From: Paulinella micropora
Taxonomy: Eukaryota; Cercozoa; Imbricatea; Euglyphida
Reading direction: 5' to 3'
Assembly (NCBI GenBank): GCA_009731375.1
Contig: BJOX01000173.1
Span: forward strand, 801,804-865,803
Length of the DNA: 64,000 nt
The notes under the pieces: model-generated
Told to the model about the DNA's origin: nothing
The model's database searches: none
Seen by the model: the letters and a program-made list of their open reading frames with translations, nothing else
Position numbers and translations under genes: made by a program
Shown here: positions 53,351 through 64,000 of the stretch, piece after piece
Position numbering within the stretch: position 1 is the stretch's first letter
Layout of the letters: each line of letters opens with the position of its first letter

Positions 53351-53825
53351 GATCTCATCACTTACTCCACGAAGTGAACCAAGGCCACTTGAGGTGTCAC
53401 TGACCCTCCCTTGGGCTTGATTTTTTGAAATGGGTGCCATCTGTCGACAGACAGAGAATTAGGGGATGGTGTGGGTGTGCTGGGCCCGTGGTGGGGTGCC
53501 TTATGTGTGCCTAGCCATACGCCTATGAGTCACATGCCGAAATAGCGACGGGAAGCACAATCCTGTTCCCTCAGGGTGCCCTTTCTCGCTTGTTGAGCCC
53601 GGAATAAAACCCACAGTGCTCTGTCGGTTTATACTAGACTGTCGAACAGTCTCGAAACTCCATCTGCTTACTGGGCCCTCTGTAATGGAGGTGGGAGCTC
53701 GTTCTGCAAGGGGCGCTTTATGGAACGAGCCCTGGCCCCGCCTGGTACTAGGGAGCTTTGGTATCGCCTGTATCAGTCCCTTCCGTGCAAACATCACGGC
53801 TTAGCTGGGCATCGAGTCAATACTT
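53351..53825. other. Anonymous unique sequence
   Basis: Open segments on both strands of about 60-100 codons, none recognised. It is the unit duplicated together with the exon or inserted between its copies. Confidence 0.3.
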
Positions 53826-53835
53826 TACCCACAGA

Positions 53836-53890
53836 CTTCCTTGGTTGACGAAATCAGAAGCTCCTTTTTTCTGACATTAGTCGATATCTC

Positions 53891-53893
<3 letters not shown>
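53836..53893 (+). pseudogene. Exon, second copy running into (TATC)n
   Basis: After TTACCCACAG the same [18 protein letters not shown] is encoded, then ATCTCATC passes directly into TATCTATC instead of AGTTG. The array has replaced the exon's 3' end, so this copy is probably dead. Confidence 0.5.
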
Positions 53894-53955
<62 letters not shown>

Positions 53956-54018
53956 GCAGTCTATCTATCCATCCATTCATCCATCCATCTATCAATCTAT
54001 CAATCCATCCATCCATCC

Positions 54019-54076
<58 letters not shown>

Positions 54077-54123
54077 TTATCTGTCCATCTATCTATCTAT
54101 ATGTACATGTCTGTACGTAAGTA

Positions 54124-54171
<48 letters not shown>

Positions 54172-54283
54172 TTATTTGTCTATCTATCTATCTATATGTA
54201 CATGTCTGTACGTAAGTATGTACGTATGTATGTATGTATGTATCTATCTATGTATGTATGTATATATATATATATATATCTAT

Positions 54284-54342
<59 letters not shown>

Positions 54343-54343
54343 C

Positions 54344-54428
<85 letters not shown>

Positions 54429-54430
54429 AT
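53894..54430. repeat. (TATC)n arrays with an internal duplication
   Basis: TATC array containing the segment ATGTACATGTCTGTACGTAA twice (54102 and 54197), so a block of about 95 nt was duplicated. Confidence 0.95.
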
Positions 54431-54435
54431 AAGAA

Positions 54436-55177
54436 CCGCCAGAACGCTTTGAAGACCTTGAAAGCGTTGAAGGTGAAGCTTCGATCACGTGAGCAGCATG
54501 TTCAATGGAATGATTCGCAGCAACCGGAATCAAAGAGGCGAGAGCAGCACCTTGCACCCCACGAAACGATGGTGACGCTAGACTTTGGCGGGATTTATGA
54601 CAGTGACGGCAAGCCAGTATCTATCTTTGGTGCGACACTAACCCACTCGTTACGCATCTTATTTTTCGAGGTGACACTGGAAATGGCTTCCGTGGGCTAC
54701 CACTTTGTTGGTATTATAGCACGTTGGTATTATAGCACATTCTTCAGAGACTTCAGACTGACGGTGGAGGTTATTCCATACTGTCCTCGCCATGCTTACG
54801 GCCTCACCGATAGCGCGCTTGCACTTCTCAATACCTTCTTTAACAGGCTGAAACGTGTATCATTCTTGATTGGTCCCCGCGCTTTTTTTGAAGCATTGCA
54901 CCAAGCGACCAACCCAAACATGGTCACCCCGCGACGGCTACTCAAGCGAACGACCGTTCTGTTTCGGGAGTTCATGCCGTCCCAATACATCCAGGTTCCG
55001 CCCAAGATGCCTGACACGATCAAGTTGGGGAATGAGAGGCTTGGTGTGATGAAAATTGGATATTTCGATTTCAGCGTGCAAGGAGAGAACGGTCAGATTT
55101 CACATCCTGTAGGCATTATGAGGGTGCGTCACTTTGCTAATGTTGCAAACATCCTGATGAGCAAAATCCCGCGGTGA
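54436..55177 (+). CDS. Unrecognised 247-codon coding segment (possible exon)
   Basis: An open frame emerges from the TATC array and runs to TGA at 55175-55177. Its first part is basic ([20 protein letters not shown]). A Met at 54569 opens a region that looks globular: [79 protein letters not shown] 15-nt unit (GTTGGTATTATAGCACGT) is imperfectly doubled at about 54708-54738, and the stop region is also doubled (TGATGAGCAAAATCCCGCGG twice). Composition and codon variety support real coding. I recognise no family; a viral or transposon origin is possible. Confidence 0.5.
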
Positions 55178-55552
55178 TGAGCAAAATCCCGCGGTGGTGT
55201 GGGATATGAGCCCAGGCATGGCGGGAAATAATTGTCAATCCTACAGCAACAGAGCGGGGCGGCCCATCCCCCTTGCAGTTTACGATTGCAAGATTTCCAG
55301 CTGCAGTCAGGATCGACAGCTGCCGCAAGATGACTATGTAGGCGCAGGTACTTAATAATTGAAGTTGCTCTATCCCATTTGCAAGCATAATATTATGAGA
55401 TTAATCGTAATAGATCATATTATGTTCTGTTCCTTTCTAAGAGTTGAACTTGGTTGTTTCTTTGATTTATTTGGATTTGTTTGATTTGAATTTCATTTAG
55501 TTTTCTTGTTTGATGTGGTGCTTTGTTATGAACGCTGTGCCAGTGGCACCTA
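55178..55552. other. Intergenic or intronic sequence
   Basis: No coding feature seen. Confidence 0.3.
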
Positions 55553-56809
55553 GGCCTCGATGTGGTCGTGGAGGACAGCAGCGTGCAGGTGACAATGAAT
55601 GCAGCGCTTTAATATCTATGTTGCATGTATAGTTAGACACTTTACCTTGATTTACTTCTCCCTTCAAGTGCGTTTAGTATTAGTGTTTATGTGATACATG
55701 CTTTTCTAATTTGGACAGATGGACAACCTCGACGTGGTCGCGGCGGGCAGCAGCATGCAGGTAATATGCCACCTGAGGCGCGCTCTAATATATGTCGCAT
55801 GCGTCATTTTTGTATCAATGTATAGCATTCAGAGTGTGTGTTATATATTACTCTTCTGTAACAGGTCAACCACCCGGGCCTGGACGTGGTCGCGGCGGGC
55901 AGCGGCGGGCAGGTCGTGGCGTGCAGCGAGGCGGGCAGCGCAGTGAGGCAGGCAGCGCGGCGGGCAGCGCCCCCGCCGAGTGTCTTCAAGCGAAGAGGAG
56001 GAGGACCAGGATGATGAGGAGGAGGATGAGGAGGAGGATGAGGAGGAGGAGGAGAAAGGAGAAGTGCAACGCGAAGGAGCTGCTGGTAACAGTCACGATG
56101 GCCAGCACCCGCACAGTCCTGTGCAGCATGCGCAGCAGATGGAAGATGATAAGAAAGAAGAGAAAGGTGTTGGAAATAATCTGAGTCATAACCGAGATCC
56201 ATGTGTGGCTGCTACTCATGACCAAAATACAACTGTGCACGCTCTGGATGCGAGTCAGCAGCAGCTACAAGAACACACTGTAATCGACGAGCAGACTCGG
56301 AACTTGGTCGACGAGCAGCCTCGGAACTTCACGTGGTCGACGGCGAGCTTGGTGCAGGTTCGGAGCTTCCTGGTGTAGATACGTTCATCGTGTTTGAGTG
56401 GGTAGATTACGACGGTGACAGAAAGAAGAGAGTGAGAAGTAAATCGAGGAAGAGGAAAGTGAAAAAATTCAGCTTGGGGAAGGTAACTAAGGTGGATGTT
56501 GATGGTGATGATCCAAATGTTGACTCAGTAGTCCTTGTTAACGTTTGGGGCCATCCATCAGGTTCAAAGCAATATGCCGCGGGGAAGTATCTAACGGCTT
56601 GGTTGCATGCTCGAGAAGAAAAGCAATCTATAAACGATCCAAGCACAGAGGATAAAGAATTCAAAGCTTGGGAGAAAGATATGTTGGCGTCGCACATCAT
56701 CTCACTCGATATCTGCATGCAACAGTCAGGTGAAAGTGAGGTGTCATCCTTACAAATCGCATCGACCGATCAAGAACAAATCAAAACAGAATCTAGTAAG
56801 ACGATATAA
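55553..56809 (+). CDS. Multi-exon gene: RGG repeats, acidic segment, basic C-terminal domain
   Basis: Three mini-exons encode variants of GQPRRGRGGQQHAG: about 55553-55588, 55719-55760 and from 55865, each preceded by an AG and the first two followed by GT in the same phase. The third runs on as GQRRAGRGVQRGGQ. A Glu/Asp-rich segment (SSSEEEEDQDDEEEDEEEDE, from 55980, another frame) and a last segment to TAA at 56807-56809 follow: FIVFEWVDYDGDRKK, KKFSLGKVTKV, VVLVNVWGHPSGSKQYAAGK, YLTAWLHAREEKQ. The last part looks like the beta-rich domain of some transposon-derived or chromatin proteins, with low certainty. Joins between the frames need introns I could not fix exactly. Confidence 0.5.
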
Positions 56810-57187
56810 TTGTACTTGAAATGTTATTACCTTTAATAGTAACTGTGTTTTCAAAGCCCTGACATAAATGAATTTTAATTTATTGAACTCAACATTAATT
56901 TTATTTGCTGAAATATTAATATTAATATGATCAACTTAAAATCAAAAATTTTGTTTTGGAATAGTTCGAGCCATGAGTTTGGCAGTTTGGTCACCAAATG
57001 ACACAGATTTTAATCAGGCATCGCCTCATCCTAATACAACATTAAAGCCGGAAGTATTGTTCCAAACCGGAAATGTAATAAGAATTCATCTTATAAAACA
57101 TTTAATAACAAGGAATCACTTCCACGAGTGAATTCCCGTAAAAACCAATAGCGTAAAAACGATGTAGTATTAATAACACTAGCTGAC
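56810..57187. other. AT-rich intergenic sequence
   Basis: No feature recognised. The missing catalytic-loop exon of the kinase-like gene would be expected here or to the left but was not found. Confidence 0.3.
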
Positions 57188-59122
57188 TGGCATGCAATTT
57201 CTCCAGGCAAGCAAGAATCTGCAAAATGATCTCTTGCGTCTTCTTCACATCGCGGCCAGGGATGTCTCGTCTAGACACGTTACACCGACATGAGAGCTGA
57301 GAACTAGAAGGCATAGAATTGAAGCAACCTTCTCAGAAACTCAGCCAGGGAGTAATCGCCCGCCGGCATGACGAGGCAGAGCGCGTCGGCATGGGTGCGG
57401 ATCAGGGGCAGCACGAGCTCAGGAGTGAACCCAGCTTTTCGCGGGAGCGCACCTGCACAGCAATAGATTGAAAGCGCATAAATACATTTACTTGGATATA
57501 AAAAACGAACGACAAAAACAAAACATAAATTCAAAAACAACAACAAATGCAACAGAATTGAAGCCGGAACACAAAAAGACCTACACGCACACGCTTACGC
57601 ACACGCACACAGAGAAAGGAAGAGAAGGGACAGAAGGCAGAAAGAGAAAAAGAGAAAAAGAGAAAAAGAGAAAAAGAAGAGAGAGATTCGAAAGTCATAG
57701 GCGTACAATCGAAACCTAATTTGAACTGATAGAGGGCGATGACCTCGCGATTGAAATTATCCTGCGCGCCCTGTACCCCTGCTTTCTTCACTTTCAGAGC
57801 AACCTGGAATCATGTGCAAAGATACACATTCATATCATTTCTACATACACGCGGATATTATACACGCATACATACATATTTAGAGATGTGTAACCCCTCC
57901 CGGGTTCGGGAAATTTGTGAGAGTTAGCCATATTACCTGGACAACCCCCCCCCCTTTTTTTTTTCTTCTCATTAATACTACAAACAGCTGTTATACATTC
58001 TTAGCACCTAACACGCGGGAAGTTAGCTGCGTTACTTCAATGATTCCCCACATATTGATCCGAACGCTATTTTACGTTTTTACTATGTACTTGCGTGAGA
58101 GCGACCCAAATTGCCTCGATAACTTCGCCCATCCAGGGATAACATGTGCAGTATTTTTTATTAGGTGTGAGCGCGCATCAGAAATCATGGCATGCGAAGT
58201 ACTTTCGCGTCTTGTGCGTTATCGGCTTTCATGACTTCCGCCATCCACACAGAACAGGTGGGGGACTCATCTGACCAACCAAGGTTTCAGATAGAAGGAA
58301 GAGCATATGAGAAAAATGAACACTGTTTCAGACGGAAGAGCAGATGAGAAGAAGTGAAACTTATCGATTGATTCCAACACAAATGCTCGCAAAGTAAGGA
58401 AGCAAGCAACATAGCAAGCGACACATGCAGTACAGGCTGGTTCTGGGGCGCGACGGTATCGTCCCAGATATAAATCAAAGCCGTACGTCGAAAAATATTC
58501 CTGAGTGGCAGGGTCGCTAGAACCTTCTCCTAAAATCGCACAAGCAATGGCAAGGTTGGTGGTGCTTCGACGCAGGATCCTCACCTGCCTTCCTCGCTGC
58601 GGCCTTATCCAAATCAAATTCTTTGGAACTGGTGAGTGCCTTGCATGCCGTCAGAAGACCGACTGCGAAAGCAGACGTATTTTACTGTGCGTGTGTATGT
58701 ATGTATGTACATACATACATATGTGTATGTATGTTGGTACGTATGTACGTACATATGTGTGTGAGTGTTCTTGAATATCATGTACCGCGAGCGGCGTTTT
58801 GCAGAAGAATGTCTGGTGTGGCCTTGTGCTCTTCAGCCTTGATTTCTGGCATGGCCATGAAGCGGTTGAAATTTTCCAGGGAGTCTGCTTTAACACCCCG
58901 AAAGAAGTCGACGGCCATGAGTTGCGATCTCCGGCCTTGCAAGTTATTTTGCTCAAGTACTTTGGCATACAAGCCATTTACCTGAATCATGCAAGTAGAC
59001 CAAATCAAACAGTTTAGAAGTGTGGAAGACAAAAAAATTTGCAAGGTATCGGAAATAAAGCCAGGATACAGAACACATCAACGCACAACAGCTACCTTCC
59101 CGAAGAGTTCCTCTCACCAACC

Positions 59123-59169
<47 letters not shown>

Positions 59170-59229
59170 TCCACTGTGTCACACACACATACATACATGC
59201 ATGCATACATACAGACACACCCACCCACC

Positions 59230-59262
<33 letters not shown>

Positions 59263-59656
59263 GCACGGACTCATAATGCTACCCATGCCTCTTACAAACA
59301 CAAACATGTATTTCAAGCTTATACATCGGGCATGCAAGAGCGAACGCAGAACAGTCCAACAATGTATGTATGTATGTATGTATGTATGTTTGTATGTATG
59401 TTTGTATGTATGTATTTATGTATGTATGTATGCATGCATGTATGTATGTATGTTGTATGTATGTATGTCTGTATGTCGATCGTCTCATGAAATCACATGA
59501 GTCATTACGCACCGTGAGTAAAGAAGCGATAACAATGTTGTCCAATTCAGCATAGCTTTGGCTGGTTAAATTCAATTCAAGTTTCTTCCCGTCACGGAAG
59601 AATGCAACAATGATCCAACTGCCTGAAACGCTAATGCGTTCGATGCTCTGGTTGAC
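57188..59656 (-). CDS. Protein kinase-like multi-exon gene (partial)
   Basis: Minus-strand exons with matching phases: a 59656-59513 (SGSWIIVAFFRDGKKLELNL), b 58981-58786 (VNGLYAKVLEQNN, AVDFFRGVKADSLENFNRFM), e 57803-57716 (VALKVKKAGVQGAQ, NREVIALYQFK), f 57452-57329 (LVLPLIRTHADALCLVMPAG, then DYSLAEFLRR) and g 57270-57188 (EIILQILACLEKLHAS). Two more small exons probably lie near 58636-58520. VALK is the beta-3 Lys motif, NREV the alpha-C Glu, LCLVMPAGDYSL the hinge and LACLEKLHAS the alpha-E helix preceding HRD. The HRD and DFG exons are not visible, so the gene is truncated here or by assembly. Upstream exons encode an unrecognised N-terminal region. Introns include CT, CA and TGTA microsatellite. 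Confidence 0.65.
59125..59264. repeat. (CT)n, (CCCA)n and (CA)n microsatellites in an intron
   Basis: Short arrays between kinase-like exons a and b; a TGTA array follows at 59360-59480. Confidence 0.9.
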
Positions 59657-60086
59657 CTAATGCGCAGTAACATCCAAGCATGTCTAGTTTTGCATGCTAC
59701 CCAGGGCCCGGCGGCGAGGCAGCGTAGCATGTCCTTACTGTATCACTCTACCTATCACCTGTCTTTCTGTATTTTAGATCGATGTCACGACAACAAGTGT
59801 TGTGTCTGTACGCGCATAATATTGATGGCGTCTATCTGACCTTCAATCCTTCAGCGACTGCTTCGGCACCTCAGATTCCCGCGTTCCCGAAACTCGTATC
59901 GCGGAAATTGAGTGAATTTCCTTCATGATTGGCCTATACCAAGCAGCTCTAGGATCTCGACGTACTGGTGCACGCATACGTGTACAAGAAATGAATAAGA
60001 AAACAGAGAGGAAAGAAGCTCAAGAAGCTTCAAAGAAGACCTAGGATGAACGCAAAACAACAACGACATCATCAACAACAACAACA
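59657..60086. other. Anonymous sequence upstream of the kinase-like exons
   Basis: Possibly further 5' exons; none defined. Confidence 0.3.
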
Positions 60087-60092
60087 ACAAAA

Positions 60093-60126
<34 letters not shown>

Positions 60127-60630
60127 NNNNNNNNNNNNNNNNNNNNNNNNNNNNNNNNNNNNNNNNNNNNNNNNNNNNNNNNNNNNNNNNNNNNNNNNNN
60201 NNNNNNNNNNNNNNNNNNNNNNNNNNNNNNNNNNNNNNNNNNNNNNNNNNNNNNNNNNNNNNNNNNNNNNNNNNNNNNNNNNNNNNNNNNNNNNNNNNNN
60301 NNNNNNNNNNNNNNNNNNNNNNNNNNNNNNNNNNNNNNNNNNNNNNNNNNNNNNNNNNNNNNNNNNNNNNNNNNNNNNNNNNNNNNNNNNNNNNNNNNNN
60401 NNNNNNNNNNNNNNNNNNNNNNNNNNNNNNNNNNNNNNNNNNNNNNNNNNNNNNNNNNNNNNNNNNNNNNNNNNNNNNNNNNNNNNNNNNNNNNNNNNNN
60501 NNNNNNNNNNNNNNNNNNNNNNNNNNNNNNNNNNNNNNNNNNNNNNNNNNNNNNNNNNNNNNNNNNNNNNNNNNNNNNNNNNNNNNNNNNNNNNNNNNNN
60601 NNNNNNNNNNNNNNNNNNNNNNNNNNNNNN
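60087..60630. other. Poly-G run and assembly gap (504 N)
   Basis: (CAA)n, about 30 G, then N 60127-60630. Confidence 0.98.
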
Positions 60631-60796
60631 AAGAAGAAGAAGAAGAAGAAGAAGAAGAAGAAGAAGAAGAAGAAGAAGAAGAAGAAGAAGAAGAGGAAGA
60701 GGAAGAGGAAGAAGAAGAGAAAGAAGAAGAAGAAGAAGAAGAAGAAGAAGAAGAAGAAGAAGAAGAAGAAGAAGAAGAAGAAGAAGAAGAAGAAGA
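60631..60796. repeat. (GAA)n microsatellite
   Basis: AAG units with a few AGG variants, probably continuing into the gap on its left. Confidence 0.97.
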
Positions 60797-60869
60797 TGTT
60801 TTTTAGTGTCCACAAAAGTTGAAAGGACATTATGGTCCTGCACTTGCTGAAATGCAAGTCACACAGCGT

Positions 60870-61262
60870 CCAAAGTAAGTAAATAAATAAAACAAAGAAA
60901 TGAAATAAATATATAAAAATAAAATAAAACAAATAAATTAAAAAAAGTAAATAAATAAATAAAATAAATGAAATAAATGAAATAAAATAAATAAAATAAA
61001 TGAAGTAAATGAAGTAAATCAAATACATGAAATAAAATAAATAAAATAAATAAAATAAATAAAATAAATAAAATAAATAAAATAAATAAAATAAATAAAA
61101 TAAATAAAATAAATAAAATAAATAAAATAAATAAAATAAATAAAATAATAATAATAATAAATAAATGAAGCAAATAAATGAAATAAATAAATTAAATAAA
61201 TAAATTAAAGTAAGTACATAAAATAAGTACATAAAGTAAGTACATAAAATAAATGAATAAAA
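60870..61262. repeat. (AAATA)n/(AAAT)n array
   Basis: ATAAA and AAATAAAT units with GAAAT and GTAC variants. The minus-strand Leu/Phe/Tyr-rich frames are repeat translations. Confidence 0.95.
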
Positions 61263-61289
61263 GCAAGAGCTGCAAACACATAACTGACC

Positions 61290-61500
61290 ACAAATATCTG
61301 TAACGCGTCCTCTCGCCCTTGACGGAATGCGGCGACGGCTTCGTACTCCGAGCCAGGAATCTTAAGGGTGCACCCTTATTCTCCGTTGAGGAAGGAACCT
61401 CAGGTGCGCTGCCCTCATTCTCCATCGAGGAAGGAACCAGGGGTGCTGCCAATTGCACAGAGTATAATATGTGGGCAGCAGTCATCGTCGTGTATGCAAA
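61290..61500 (-). CDS. Possible exon with a short internal repeat
   Basis: The minus strand encodes APLVPSSMENEGSAPEVPSS then TENKGAPLRFLA: a tandem V-P-S-S-(M/T)-E-N-(E/K)-G-(S)-A-P motif of 12-13 residues. The frame is open through to the gap on its right. Not recognised; it may be a low-complexity host exon. Confidence 0.35.
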
Positions 61501-61546
61501 GCTCCGGGAAGAGGAAAGCGGCAGGCAAGCTAGGCAACATGGAAAA

Positions 61547-62293
61547 NNNNNNNNNNNNNNNNNNNNNNNNNNNNNNNNNNNNNNNNNNNNNNNNNNNNNN
61601 NNNNNNNNNNNNNNNNNNNNNNNNNNNNNNNNNNNNNNNNNNNNNNNNNNNNNNNNNNNNNNNNNNNNNNNNNNNNNNNNNNNNNNNNNNNNNNNNNNNN
61701 NNNNNNNNNNNNNNNNNNNNNNNNNNNNNNNNNNNNNNNNNNNNNNNNNNNNNNNNNNNNNNNNNNNNNNNNNNNNNNNNNNNNNNNNNNNNNNNNNNNN
61801 NNNNNNNNNNNNNNNNNNNNNNNNNNNNNNNNNNNNNNNNNNNNNNNNNNNNNNNNNNNNNNNNNNNNNNNNNNNNNNNNNNNNNNNNNNNNNNNNNNNN
61901 NNNNNNNNNNNNNNNNNNNNNNNNNNNNNNNNNNNNNNNNNNNNNNNNNNNNNNNNNNNNNNNNNNNNNNNNNNNNNNNNNNNNNNNNNNNNNNNNNNNN
62001 NNNNNNNNNNNNNNNNNNNNNNNNNNNNNNNNNNNNNNNNNNNNNNNNNNNNNNNNNNNNNNNNNNNNNNNNNNNNNNNNNNNNNNNNNNNNNNNNNNNN
62101 NNNNNNNNNNNNNNNNNNNNNNNNNNNNNNNNNNNNNNNNNNNNNNNNNNNNNNNNNNNNNNNNNNNNNNNNNNNNNNNNNNNNNNNNNNNNNNNNNNNN
62201 NNNNNNNNNNNNNNNNNNNNNNNNNNNNNNNNNNNNNNNNNNNNNNNNNNNNNNNNNNNNNNNNNNNNNNNNNNNNNNNNNNNNNNNNNNNNN
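61547..62293. other. Assembly gap of 747 N
   Basis: N run; the right edge is a (GA)n array. Confidence 0.99.
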
Positions 62294-62404
<111 letters not shown>

Positions 62405-62900
62405 AAAACCCAGCAAGCCCTTAACAACCTAACATCGTATCTCAGCTCTAACGTACTGATACCTAACCCTACGATAACTACATACAATTTTTCACAAGCG
62501 GCTCTCCACTATCGATGCAAGAATACACGACCACCAACTACAACATACACATCATGCCAAACTACTTGGAATCACGCTGCAACATAATCTCAAACATAAA
62601 CAACGCATACAGCCTTTCACGGTCGTTCTCCGATATATTAACCACATACTTCCCAGCGGATACTACTCCAGCTCTACTACGCGCACGTCTACCCGCACCT
62701 CATCTATGGAATCATTATATGGGGTTCGGACAATCCAGGCGCCAAAGATGTGCAGCCGCTGCTGAGAATACATAAACAAGTCCTGGGACTATTAGCGGCC
62801 AAGCCGCCCCGAGCCCACACAGCGCCGATCAGACAACAACTCGGCACATCTTATCACTACGCAACCTATACATATGCCGGGTCTGCATCCTCGCGCACAA
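62405..62900 (+). pseudogene. LINE 3' fragment
   Basis: Reads QQALNNLTSYLSSNVLIPNP, corresponding to the LVPNPTKT region of the LINE at 23.45 kb. Then, after frame breaks, it reads LLQLYYAHVYPHLIYGIIIW, GSDNPGAKDVQPLLRIHKQV and LGLLAAKPPRAHTAP, matching the LYYAHVYPLLMYGISIWGSD and following segment. It is a third copy of the same LINE group, 5' truncated by (GA)n. Confidence 0.88.
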
Positions 62901-63225
62901 GTACCGCTACCCAAAGCAACAACAGCTGAAGTTTAAGAGCCGATGGACGGCTAAGGGTTACTCCATGATCCAAGGCTGGCATTTTGGGAAGCGTGACTTC
63001 CCCACCCGCTGTGCTCTTACCATCCTGATGGTATTCGCCCTGACGGTGTTTTTTGGCTTAGTTCTGCCTAAGTGGGACGTTGGGACAGCTTACACGGAAG
63101 CGTACATGGGCCGTAACATGACAATCACTACCAAGTTGTTGGACAGAGACACCGATATCAGACAAAAAGCAGCAGACAGAAAACGCCACGAGCTCGCAAA
63201 AAGAGACTGTGAGGCTATGGAGTAG
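62901..63225 (+). pseudogene. Copia-type reverse transcriptase fragment
   Basis: The frame has KFKSRWTAKGYSMIQGWHFG then TILMVFALTVFFGLVLPKWD and VGTAYTEAYMGR. This matches the Copia RT blocks (K-A-R-L-V-A-K-G-(Y/F)-x-Q-x-x-G, then l-x-x-x-x-x-x-x-(G/N)-x-x-(I/L)-x-x-x-D-V-x-T-A-(F/Y)-L-x-(G/A)), with the catalytic Asp in WDVGTAY. It then diverges into an unrelated basic tail and stops at 63225. It differs clearly from the Copia element at 3-10 kb. Confidence 0.7.
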
Positions 63226-63490
63226 CCAACCGCAAGACATCCGGGATAACAAGATTATCTCTTCCTTCAAAAAACAATTTGACATATATTTACTAACAAA
63301 TACACATAACAAATACACAGACATATATATATATAGATAGATATATACCCATCATATTAATCCTGATTTTTCACATAGTCTCGTTCTGATGCACTACTAC
63401 GTTGACGGTCACCAACTCGCTTAATTTAATACTTATCGCAGTACTAAGTTTTAGTGGTCCTCCCTTGAATAATACGTTATTCTAAATAGA
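63226..63490. other. Anonymous sequence
   Basis: No feature recognised apart from a short TATA/TAGA run near 63325-63347. Confidence 0.3.
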
Positions 63491-63577
63491 GGAAGAAGAA
63501 GAAGAAGAAGAAGAAGAAGAAGAAGAAGAAGAAGAGAAGGAGGAGAAGAGAAGGAGGAGGAGGAGGAGGAGGAGGAG

Positions 63578-63608
<31 letters not shown>

Positions 63609-63800
63609 GAGAGAGAGAAAGAAAGAAAGAAATGAGAGAGAGAGAGAGATCCGAGAGAGATCAGAGAGAGAGAGAGAGAGAGAAAGAAAGAGAGAGAGAG
63701 AGAAGAGAGAGAAAGAGAGAGAGAGATGAGAGAGATGAGAGAGATGAGAGAGCGAGAGAGAGAGAGAGAGAAATGAGAGAGAGAGATGAGAGAGAGAGAT

Positions 63801-63840
<40 letters not shown>

Positions 63841-63869
63841 GAGTGAGAGAGAGAGAGAGAGGAAAGAGC

Positions 63870-63906
<37 letters not shown>

Positions 63907-63961
63907 CAGCGAGAGGGAGAGAGAGAGAGAGAGGAGGGAGGGAGGGAGGGAGGGAGGGAGG

Positions 63962-64000
<39 letters not shown>
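63491..64000. repeat. (GAA)n, (GGA)n and (GA)n microsatellite
   Basis: GAA then GGA, GAGA with GAGAT variants, GGGA at 63930-63965 and GA to the window end. Confidence 0.97.

Overview
This is a draft-assembly scaffold from a eukaryote. It has GT-AG introns with very short exons, Copia and LINE retrotransposon remains, hundreds to thousands of bases of di-, tri- and tetranucleotide microsatellite, and eight runs of N (four of exactly 10 N, four of several hundred). The host cannot be named from the sequence. A multicellular or unicellular microsatellite-rich alga, protist or animal would all fit.

Layout. 1-2.3 kb: GA and TATC/TGTA microsatellite around a LINE fragment and two small foldback repeats. 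2.85-10.1 kb: a decayed Ty1/Copia element on the minus strand (gag, protease, integrase, reverse transcriptase, RNase H). 10.1-14.8 kb: mostly anonymous sequence with a minisatellite. 14.8-19 kb: tetranucleotide arrays carrying tiny exons of a host gene on the minus strand. 20.4-24.2 kb: a LINE with ORF1 and ORF2. 24.37-45.48 kb: the centre of interest, a near-perfect palindrome of two ~10.5 kb arms around an 86-nt unique spacer. 45.5-49.4 kb: a nested inverted-repeat region with minisatellite. 50-51.7 kb: a second, inverted copy of the same host-gene exons seen at 16.5-19 kb. 52-57 kb: more TATC arrays, a duplicated exon, an unrecognised 247-codon open segment, and a gene with RGG and acidic segments. 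57.2-59.7 kb: exons of a protein kinase-like gene on the minus strand. 60-64 kb: gaps, GAA/AAATA/GA arrays, a LINE 3' fragment and a Copia RT fragment.

The palindrome is a virus-like or plasmid-like mobile element unrelated in style to its surroundings: compact, AT-rich, apparently intronless genes with TATA-type leaders. Each arm encodes a tyrosine recombinase with the full R-K-H-R-H-Y set; a 1142-aa protein combining an archaeo-eukaryotic primase domain, a Cys/His cluster and an SF2 helicase of the herpesvirus/giant-virus origin-binding type; an AT-hook protein and its small paralogue; several small Zn-finger or coiled-coil proteins; a small basic protein; and a previously hidden 51-codon overlapping gene. 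Downstream of the helicase lie 3 x 246-bp and 4 x 71-bp tandem repeats that share the motif GCCGACCG, a good candidate replication origin. I see no capsid, packaging ATPase, maturation protease or DNA polymerase. The most economical reading is a self-replicating, integrating element with head-to-head dimer (or very long terminal inverted repeat) architecture. The arms differ in patches, and frameshifts are confined to the left copies, so the palindrome is not simply one sequence read twice.
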